From Flavobacteriales bacterium (lineage in GTDB: Bacteria > Bacteroidota > Bacteroidia > Flavobacteriales > UA16): DNA of 14,731 bases. Below, one piece after another: positions 1 to 7,300 of the stretch. Under the pieces are notes generated by a model. That model was not told where the DNA came from, did not search any database, and saw only the letters and a program-made list of their open reading frames with translations. The stretch lies in NCBI GenBank assembly GCA_030831885.1, contig JAURKF010000112.1, forward strand, positions 1-14,731, written 5' to 3'. Position 1 is the first letter of the stretch. Each line of letters begins with the position of its first letter. Position numbers and translations under genes: made by a program.

Positions 1-2
1 AA

Positions 3-77
3 CGTTGGCCAAGCGCAACGTTGACCGAGCGCATCGTAGACAGAGCGCATCGTTGGCCGAGCGCAGCCGAGGCCAAG
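3..77. repeat. Degenerate 16-bp tandem repeat with terminal inverted repeat
   Basis: Four and a half units of period 16 run from base 3: CGTTGGCCAAGCGCAA, CGTTGACCGAGCGCAT, CGTAGACAGAGCGCAT, CGTTGGCCGAGCGCAG, then a partial CCGAGGCCAAG. TTGGCC at 53-58 pairs with GGCCAA at 71-76 around a 12-base loop, so the RNA could fold. The array may start before the window edge. A TTG-initiated reading frame runs through it into the VTC gene, but the repetitive sequence argues that it is non-coding. It resembles GAGCGCAGTCGAAGG-like dispersed intergenic elements I recall from Bacteroidota genomes; that link is from memory. Confidence 0.75.
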
Positions 78-134
78 ATTTTGCACCACATTTCTATTAA
101 TCTTGCAGTAACATTGCAAGGCGGAAATCTCTCT

Positions 135-893
135 ATGACAGAACTTGAAAGTCTTCCTCAACGCTTTGAGCCTATTTCGATTTCGGAAATGGACACTGTG
201 CGCTTGATGAACCGCACCGACACTAAGTTTATGGTGAGCAGGAGGGAGCTTGATACGCTGCTGAACGGATTGTCGTCACGTTATAAAGTGCTGGAGGTAG
301 AGGGCGTTCGGCTAAACAGATATAAGACAGTGTATTTTGATACTGCCGATTTCATGTGCTACCTACAACACCACAGCGGTAAAAGAAACCGCTTCAAGGT
401 GCGCAAACGTGAGTATGTGGAAAGTCACCTTTCCTTTTTAGAGTATAAGGAAAAGACCAATAAGGGGCGCACCATCAAAAGCCGCATCAAACTCACGGAA
501 CTGGAACCCTCCTTGAATGCGGGAGAAAGTGAGTTCATCGATAAACGTGTCGCGCAACATTTGGACTATGAGCCCAAATTATGGAATGGCTTCAACCGAA
601 TCACACTGGTTGATACCATCGCAGGCGAGCGACTCACCATCGATAGCGATATCACATTCCAAACAGAATTTTCCACTGCATCCTTGCCTGAGTTAGTAAT
701 CATTGAGGTGAAGCGCGATGAAAACAGCTCGGCATCGGAAGTACTACAATTTCTTAAACACCATTTGGTGCGGCCTGAATCAATGAGTAAGTACTGCCTG
801 GGCGTGGCCCTGCTCTATCCTCAAATGAAATCGAACAACTTCAAACAGAAGTTATTGAAAATAGAAAAAATAAAATTGTCCTATGTTGCTTAA
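135..893 (+). CDS. VTC-domain protein, putative polyphosphate polymerase
   Basis: A 252-residue protein spanning a whole VTC (PF09359-like) triphosphate-tunnel fold. In yeast Vtc4 this domain makes polyphosphate from ATP inside a tunnel of basic residues. Expected tunnel elements are present in order: RTDTKF with Lys31, YFDT at 67-70, the basic strand around 83-92 (R86, K88, R90, R92), EYKEK at 103-107, R112/K115/R117, the late EVK at 191-193 and SKY at 218-220. There is no SPX domain or membrane segment, as is usual for bacterial members. I chose ATG at 135 rather than the TTG at 21, because the 38-residue extension is translated from a tandem DNA repeat and lies before the first family-like residues. 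Its 3' end overlaps the DUF4956 gene by 11 bases, so the two are probably translationally coupled. The fold assignment is firm; polymerase activity in this bacterium is inferred, and other triphosphate-tunnel activities are possible. Confidence 0.88.
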   Translation: MTELESLPQRFEPISISEMDTVRLMNRTDTKFMVSRRELDTLLNGLSSRYKVLEVEGVRLNRYKTVYFDTADFMCYLQHHSGKRNRFKVRKREYVESHLSFLEYKEKTNKGRTIKSRIKLTELEPSLNAGESEFIDKRVAQHLDYEPKLWNGFNRITLVDTIAGERLTIDSDITFQTEFSTASLPELVIIEVKRDENSSASEVLQFLKHHLVRPESMSKYCLGVALLYPQMKSNNFKQKLLKIEKIKLSYVA

Positions 894-1611
894 TTGGAGT
901 GATCTGATCATAAACGTGCAAGAAGCCCTTCCCTCTGTAGTTGAAGAAGCCGAAAAGTTTAAACCGCTCGGAGGGTTGAAGCTTTTTAATGGCGAAGATT
1001 TGCTGGGTTTGGTAATACGCATGGCAATGCACCTTTTGTTTGTGTTCGTATTGGTTAGACTGATTTACTATCCAATCGCTAAGCGAAAAGATTTCCTGTT
1101 CACGTATTTCCTATTCAGCATTTCCATTTTCACCATGTGTTTCTTGCTAGAAAGCGTGAAGCTTGAAATGGGTTTTGCACTTGGGCTTTTTGCTGTATTC
1201 GGCATCATTCGCTATCGCACCGATGCCATTCCTATCAAAGAAATGACGTATCTCTTCATCGTAATTGGCATGTCGGTGATGAATGCGCTCATCAATAAAA
1301 AGATATCCGTTGTTGAGCTCATCTTCGCAAACGTGGCCATTCTTGCATTGACCTATGGCCTAGAGCATGTGTGGCTACTTCGTCACGAATCACAAAAGTT
1401 GGTGGTGTATGAAAAAATTACCCTCATTCAAAAAGGACGCAGAGCAGAATTAATTGCCGATTTGGAAGAGCGCACAGGTATTAAAATCAATCGCGTTGAA
1501 ATTGGAAAAATCGATTTTCTGCGTGACACGGTTATGGTAAAGATTTACTTCTACGAAGACCAGCAAGACGGACATATAGATGAAACGTTTTCTTCCGGAT
1601 TCAACAATTGA
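883..1611 (+). CDS. DUF4956 multi-pass membrane protein
   Basis: A 242-residue protein with hydrophobic segments at about 43-63, 71-90, 96-110, 121-136 and 144-166. The short GIIRYRTDAIP stretch at 107-117, followed by an IKEMTYLF helix, is the hallmark of DUF4956. The C-terminal 70 residues (about 170-242) are soluble and mixed alpha/beta, ending in an acidic tail. The start overlaps the VTC gene by 11 bases. DUF4956 proteins are commonly encoded beside bacterial VTC-domain proteins (recalled association), so it probably anchors the VTC protein at the inner membrane or provides a path for substrate or product, by analogy with the small membrane subunit of the yeast VTC complex. No biochemical function is established that I know of. 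Confidence 0.88.
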   Translation: MLLNWSDLIINVQEALPSVVEEAEKFKPLGGLKLFNGEDLLGLVIRMAMHLLFVFVLVRLIYYPIAKRKDFLFTYFLFSISIFTMCFLLESVKLEMGFALGLFAVFGIIRYRTDAIPIKEMTYLFIVIGMSVMNALINKKISVVELIFANVAILALTYGLEHVWLLRHESQKLVVYEKITLIQKGRRAELIADLEERTGIKINRVEIGKIDFLRDTVMVKIYFYEDQQDGHIDETFSSGFNN

Positions 1612-1616
1612 GAGCG

Positions 1617-2036
1617 ATGAAAAACACAACTCCCATCTTTTTCCTAGCGGCACTTTTGACTTTCGTTTCTTGCAAAAAAGAAGCGGGTGATGGCGGAAAC
1701 TCCTCTATCAAGGGAACGATTTCGCGCGAAATTCGAGTCATATTAAACAATCCGGCCACTGCAATAGGAACGTTTCCTGCGGCCGACGAGGACGTTTACA
1801 TTATTTATGGCGATCATATTTCGCCTGACGATCGCGTTCAAACAAATTACAACGGCGAATATGAGTTTCTCTACCTGCGTCCCGGAAAATACAAAATCTA
1901 CGCATTTTCAGCCGATACGAATTCAGTCGCAGTTCCCTGGGATGAAGACCACATGACTGTGCTACAGGAATTGGAAATTACCGACGGTGAACAAACCGTT
2001 GTCGCCCCCGACATGACCCTCTACGATGCGAATTAG
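1617..2036 (+). CDS. Small lipoprotein with carboxypeptidase-regulatory-like beta fold
   Basis: A 139-residue protein with a lipoprotein signal: MKN, a hydrophobic stretch, then a lipobox ending FVSC, with Lys-Lys right after the cysteine (Cys19). The mature part reads IKGTISREIR..., then DVYIIYGD, TNYNGEYEFLYLRPGKYKIYAFS. The GEYxFxxLxPGKYxI pattern is typical of CarboxypepD_reg/CNA-B-like beta sandwiches. ATG at 1617 gives the normal lipoprotein N terminus; a TTG at 1608 would add three residues and overlap the DUF4956 stop. It starts 5 bases after that stop and overlaps the DUF2490 gene by 11 bases, so it is part of the same transcript. The role is unknown; it may be a periplasmic or outer-membrane partner of the operon. 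Confidence 0.8.
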   Translation: MKNTTPIFFLAALLTFVSCKKEAGDGGNSSIKGTISREIRVILNNPATAIGTFPAADEDVYIIYGDHISPDDRVQTNYNGEYEFLYLRPGKYKIYAFSADTNSVAVPWDEDHMTVLQELEITDGEQTVVAPDMTLYDAN

Positions 2037-2682
2037 TCTTCTACTATCCGTTCTCCTGAGCTGCGTAAGGGTGTGGTCACAATCCAACGATGCCGGTCTT
2101 TGGATGGACGTGGGGTTAAGTCATGAGCTAAACAATCGAATTGAGATTTCCGTCAGTCCGGAGGTGCGTTTCGATGAGAACATCTCACGATGGTCTCGCC
2201 TGTTTGTGGATATTGGCGCTGAATACAAAGCCTCAAAAAATATCAGTCTGCAAGCTGCTTATCGCGGAGGGGTTGGCAACGACGGCGTGCAAATCGACGG
2301 CCGTCAGCGAATACAATATGGCATCTCGTTCAAAGAAAAATGGAATGACTGGACGATTCAATTATTTTCCAGAGCTCAATATTCCGTAACGGGCGGGTTG
2401 GGCGATTCCGATGCCGACTTCACTACCATATGGCGAAACAGGGCAAGCATGAAGTATGGAGGCTTGAAAAAAACCGACCTTTCTTCATCATTTGAGTTGT
2501 TCAACTCAATTTCTGCCTACCAAAATTTGGCGTTGACCAATTGGCGCTGGACTGCCCAAGTCTCCCGCAAAATCACCAAGAAACAAGCAGTTTCAGTCGG
2601 TTATCTCATACAGCGCGATTTGACGGAGTCACCGCAGGAAATGGATTATGTCTTTCTACTGTCTTACAAGGTAGAATTGTAG
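2026..2682 (+). CDS. DUF2490 family outer-membrane protein
   Basis: A 218-residue protein with a signal peptide likely cleaved near residue 19 (MRISLL...VWSQ). The mature part is a run of short amphipathic strands with alternating aromatic residues: DAGLWMDVGLSHEL, RIEISVSPEVRFDEN, SRLFVDIGAEYKASKNISLQAAYR, and so on, ending YVFLLSYKVEL. WxDVGLxxxL... and the following strands fit DUF2490, a family of predicted small beta-barrel outer-membrane proteins common in Bacteroidota. It is the last gene of the VTC unit. This operon therefore has predicted inner-membrane, lipoprotein and outer-membrane parts. No transport activity can be assigned from sequence. Confidence 0.8.
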   Translation: MRISLLLSVLLSCVRVWSQSNDAGLWMDVGLSHELNNRIEISVSPEVRFDENISRWSRLFVDIGAEYKASKNISLQAAYRGGVGNDGVQIDGRQRIQYGISFKEKWNDWTIQLFSRAQYSVTGGLGDSDADFTTIWRNRASMKYGGLKKTDLSSSFELFNSISAYQNLALTNWRWTAQVSRKITKKQAVSVGYLIQRDLTESPQEMDYVFLLSYKVEL

Positions 2683-2685
2683 TGC

Positions 2686-2693
2686 TACATTCG
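2686..2693 (+). promoter_or_regulatory. Possible -7 promoter box for purH
   Basis: TACATTCG lies 23 bases before the purH ATG and differs at one specified base from the Bacteroidota -7 consensus TAnnTTTG. No TTG was found at the usual distance upstream, so read-through from the preceding operon is equally possible. Confidence 0.3.
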
Positions 2694-2715
2694 CGGCGCA
2701 AAATTCCTCCTAAAC

Positions 2716-4239
2716 ATGCCAAAAAAAATTACCTCAGCCCTTATTTCCGTATTTGATAAAACCGGTTTGGAACCAATCGTGCGTCGCATGATGGAACTCA
2801 ATATAACTATGTACAGCACAGGAGGCACGCAAGAGTTTATCGAAAAACTGGGTGGAAGCGTGGTACCCGTGGAAGAGCTCACCAGGTATCCGAGCATATT
2901 AGGGGGCCGTGTAAAAACCTTGCATCCCAAGGTTTTCGGCGGAATATTGAATCGTCGCGCAGATGCAGGAGATCAGGCACAAATTGCAGAATTTGAAATT
3001 CCCAATATCGATTGCGTCATTGTCGATTTATATCCCTTCGAAAAAACAGTTGCCAGCGGAGCATCACACGAAGACATCATCGAAAAGATTGACATCGGAG
3101 GTATTTCGCTGATTCGCGGCGCTGCCAAGAATTACAACGATGTGGTGATTGTACCTGCGCAACGTTACTACGCCCATCTTCTCACGATTCTTACTGATCA
3201 AGACGGTAATAGCACTATCGAACAACGACGAGAATTGGCGCGCGAAGCATTCAACGTTTCGTCGCACTACGACGGAAAAATATATGCGTATTTCTTGGGC
3301 GAAGATCCCGGTTCATTGAAGATTAGCGAGAACAATTATCAGGTGCTTCGCTACGGCGAAAATCCTCATCAGCGCGGGGTGTTCTATGGCGATATGGACG
3401 CGCTGTTTGAAAAGCTCAACGGCAAAGAACTTTCGTACAACAATCTGCTCGATGTGGATGCTGCAGTGAATTTGATTGATGAATTCATAAACGAAGCACC
3501 CACGTTTGCCATTTTGAAGCACAACAACGCATGCGGCATTGCAACACGCTCTTTCATGAAGGAAGCCTATGTAGCAGCTCTGGCATGTGATCCTGTTTCA
3601 GCTTTTGGCGGTGTGCTCATAGCAAATGGTCCTATTGACTTAGCTACTGCTGAGTTGATTCACTCGTTGTTTTGCGAGGTAATCATTGCACCTCAATTCG
3701 ATGCGGCCGCTGTTGAATTGCTCAAGCAAAAAGCGAATCGAATTTTGTTGAAGCGCAATACGGTGAAGATGCCAACTCAACAAGTGCGAACAGCGCTAAA
3801 TGGCTTCTTGTATCAGGATAAAGACGCTCACACAGAAGCGGTATCCGATTTCAAATTGGCGACAAATTCAGCGGCTACCAACTCACAACTGAGCGATTTG
3901 GTGTTCGCAAATAAAATTGTTAAACACACCAAGAGCAACACGATTGTGTTGGCTAAAAACGGTGTGCTTTGCGCGAGCGGAACGGGTCAAACTTCACGCG
4001 TCGATGCATTGCGACAGGCAATTGAAAAAGCTCGCTCATTCCAAATCGACTTGAATAATGCGGTCATGGCAAGCGACGCATTCTTCCCTTTCCCCGATTG
4101 CGTTGAAATTGCTAAAGAAGCCGGCATCACTGCCGTTGTTCAGCCGGGTGGCTCAATTAAAGATCAACTTTCCGTTGATTACTGCAACGCAAATGGAATG
4201 TCGATGTATATGACGGGGGTGAGGCATTTTAAACACTAG
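2716..4239 (+). CDS. purH: Bifunctional AICAR formyltransferase / IMP cyclohydrolase
   Basis: PurH catalyses the last two steps of IMP synthesis in the cytosol: formyl transfer from 10-formyl-THF to AICAR, then ring closure. The 507-residue protein is full length. The N-terminal MGS-like cyclohydrolase domain (about 1-195) carries STGGT at 34-38, GGRVKTLHPKVFGG at 63-76 and DIGGISLIRGAAKN at 126-139. The AICAR transformylase domain follows with LRYGENPHQR at 211-220, the catalytic Lys268-His269 in LKHNNACG, DPVSAFGG at 292-299, GTGQTSRVDA at 422-431, SDAFFPFPD at 453-461 and the PGGS/GVRHFKH terminus. It sits 33 bases after the DUF2490 gene and converges on the large secreted-protein gene. 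In many Bacteroidota purH is followed by mreB/mreC (recalled); here it is not. Confidence 0.98.
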   Translation: MPKKITSALISVFDKTGLEPIVRRMMELNITMYSTGGTQEFIEKLGGSVVPVEELTRYPSILGGRVKTLHPKVFGGILNRRADAGDQAQIAEFEIPNIDCVIVDLYPFEKTVASGASHEDIIEKIDIGGISLIRGAAKNYNDVVIVPAQRYYAHLLTILTDQDGNSTIEQRRELAREAFNVSSHYDGKIYAYFLGEDPGSLKISENNYQVLRYGENPHQRGVFYGDMDALFEKLNGKELSYNNLLDVDAAVNLIDEFINEAPTFAILKHNNACGIATRSFMKEAYVAALACDPVSAFGGVLIANGPIDLATAELIHSLFCEVIIAPQFDAAAVELLKQKANRILLKRNTVKMPTQQVRTALNGFLYQDKDAHTEAVSDFKLATNSAATNSQLSDLVFANKIVKHTKSNTIVLAKNGVLCASGTGQTSRVDALRQAIEKARSFQIDLNNAVMASDAFFPFPDCVEIAKEAGITAVVQPGGSIKDQLSVDYCNANGMSMYMTGVRHFKH

Positions 4240-4326
4240 TGAAGCAGTGAAAAAGTGAAGTGGTGAAATGGTATGTCGATGCGTACCATTTCACCACTTC
4301 ACTATTTCACTATTAGACTATTACAC
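4239..4326. terminator. Long hairpin of 8-bp words between convergent genes
   Basis: Bases 4254-4273 and 4284-4303 are perfect 20-bp inverted repeats around a 10-base loop. After one A-A mismatch the stem continues for 7 more pairs (4246-4252 with 4305-4311). Each arm has period 8: GTGAAGCA, GTGAAAAA, GTGAAGTG, GTGAAATG on the left; CATTTCAC, CACTTCAC, TATTTCAC, TATTAGAC, TATTACAC on the right. On the minus strand the perfect stem is followed directly by five T, so it should terminate the 1200-residue-protein transcript. It may also block purH read-through. Confidence 0.8.
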
Positions 4327-4332
4327 CAACTT

Positions 4333-7300
4333 CTAGTTCTTCTGAACTCTCACACTTTTCACCTCATTATTCGAACGAATGTTGAGTGTGTAAAGTCCTT
4401 GCGCATATGCACTGAGATCAATAGTTGTTATGGATGCATTCGGGTTGAAGGTTGCTACACGCTTACCGGTAATGTCAACCACCTCCACAAGCTGAATGGC
4501 CGTGCCTTCAAGCTGTGCAATGGTGACTACTCCGTTAGTCGGATTCGGATATACACTATAGAATGCGCTGATTTCCTCTATGGAAACAACACCTTCACAT
4601 TCACAGTCGGTATTGTAAACATCGCCTGATGTGTTGGCATTGCCATCATCACAACCTTGACCAACGAAATAGCAAGATCCATCTTCCACATTGGCTTCAG
4701 GGTTGAAGTTACAGGCAAGAGGACTGGTGCAACCGGGAACTTCAATGATAGTTCCCTCACATCCGCAATTCGGTTGAATGGTATCGTCGGCAGTTGTTGC
4801 ATCACCATCGTCGCATGGGTCGCCAGGGAAAACGCAACTCTGATCATCAAACATAGCCGTTGGCTCAAAATTGCAAGCCGCAGGTTCCATGCAACCTGCC
4901 GGCATACCCGCACAGATACAATCGAAACCTAAGACATCGAAGAGTGTTGTTTCATCACCATCATCACATGGGCTTCCGGGCAATTCGCAAGAACCATCTT
5001 CGAAATTCGCATCAGGGTTATAGTTGCACGCTTCAACAGCAGTGCAACCCTCAATAATTTCAACAGCTTCACCAATGCACATACAATCGGCTGCAACCAC
5101 ATCATTTATCGTAAATATGTTTCCATCGTCGCAAGCATCACCAATGGAATAGCAAGAGCCATCATCGATGGTAGCTGCAGCGTCGTAATTGCATGCATTT
5201 GAATCCATGCAGCCTGCAACGAAGCCATTATCCTCACCTATACATGCACAATCTGAGGTAACCATATCGTTGTCGGTGGTCAAGTCATTGTCATCACAAG
5301 AGGTTCCGATAACGAGGCACGAACCATCATCAACATTAGCATCAGCGTTATAATTGCATGACTCTTCACTTGTGCAACCGGGCACTTCCGGAATATCTGT
5401 CCCTGCACAAGTGCAGTCAGCAGTGTACTGATCATTCTCGGTAAGCGCATCACCATCGTCGCATCCGTTGCCCGGATAAACACAGCTACCATTATCAATT
5501 GCGGCGGCGGCATCATAGTTACACGCAGCAACATCTGTACAACCCAGCAATGAGCCTGCGCAAACACAGTTAGAGCCGTAGCTATCTCCAAATGAATCAG
5601 GATTATTATCATCGCATGGTTCGCCGGGGAAAATGCAGCTACCATCCTCAATTGTAGCAAGCGGGCTGAAATTGCAACCGTCAGGATTCGTGCAGCCGAA
5701 ATTTGATTGATCGAGACCGGCACATACACAGTCGAACTGGATAATATCATCTATTGTTAGCGGATTATTATCATCGCAGGAAGCTCCGATAGTAAGGCAT
5801 GAGCCATCTTCAATAGTAGCCGCAGGGTTGAAGTTGCAAGCACCTGAGTCTGTGCAACCGGCAATAAGCTCGGTATCTTCACCTATGCAAGCGCAGTCGG
5901 CGTTGAACGTATCGTTGATGGTGGTGAAATCGCCATCATCGCATGGATCATTTGGGAAAGCACATGAAAAGTCTTCGATTGCCGCATCAGCATTGTAATT
6001 GCATGCTTCCGGTTCGGTGCATCCTGTCAGAATCCCAACACAAACGCATTCACCTGTCCATATGTCATCGACAGTTTGATCATTGCCATCATCACACATG
6101 TCACCGGGCGTTATACAGCTGCCATCATCGGTGTTTGCTTCCGCGTTATAATTACATGCTCCAGGAATAGTACAGCCAAGTATTTCATTGATAACTCCCA
6201 CGCAACCGCAATCAGCAGTATAGGTGTCGTCGCTTGTTGTAGCATCGCTATCGTCGCAGATATCACCAGGGAAAAAACATACCCCGCTATCGAATACAGC
6301 GTCCGGATTAAAGTTACACGCACCTTGATCGGTGCAGCCGAAAATTACTCCGGCACAAACACAGTCATTTCCAAGCAAGTCACTGAGGGTTTCGTCATTT
6401 CCATCATCACATGATTCACCGGGGAATATGCATGAACCATCTTCAATTGTTGCATTCGCATTGTAATTGCAGGCGGCCATGTCCATACAGCCTTCCAAAC
6501 TCAATGACTCACCGGCACAAACGCAATCTTCGCCATATGCATCATTTAATGTAGATGGATCCTGATCATCGCATACATCGCCGGGTTGCAAGCAAGATCC
6601 GTCATCATAGCCTGCAGCTGGGTCGTAATTGCAGGCAACCTCCAATGTGCAACCGGGATTTAATCCTTGGCAAACGCAATCGGCTGACAGCGCATCCTCA
6701 ATGCTATTCGGATTGCCATCATCGCAAGGTTCGCCCGGAAAAACACACGAGCCGTCCTCGACATTAGCTTCTGCGTTGTAATTGCAAGCCGACATTTCAG
6801 TGCAACCTTCAACCGATGGTCCTTCACCGACACAAACACAATCAAAACCGAATGCATCATTGAAAGTTGATGGGTCTTGGTCGTCGCAGGCGTCGCCGGG
6901 TTGCAGGCAAGATCCATCATCGAAGCCTGCAGCAGGATCATAATTACAAGCTGTTTCGATTGTACAACCGCCAATAGAGCCTTGACAAATACAATCCGCA
7001 TTCAATACATCGTTGATAGAAGTTGGATTACCATCATCGCACGTTTCTCCGGGAAAAACGCAGGAGTTATCTTCCACAGTTGCTTCAGGGTTGTAATTGC
7101 ATGCCGTTGGTTCCGTGCAACCCTCCACATTGCTCACATCATTGCCAACGCAAACGCAATCTCCATTGTAGGTATCATTGATGGTTAATTCATTCCCATC
7201 ATCACATGGATCGTTTGCGTACACACATGAGAAATCTTCTTCAAGAGCGTTTGGATCAAAATTACAAGCCACAGGGTCAGTGCAGCCCAGAGGAAATCCA

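Noticed and set aside
21..134. N-terminal extension of the VTC protein from a TTG start
   Set aside because: The extension is encoded mostly by the 16-bp tandem repeat and does not resemble the VTC fold; ATG at 135 starts just before it.
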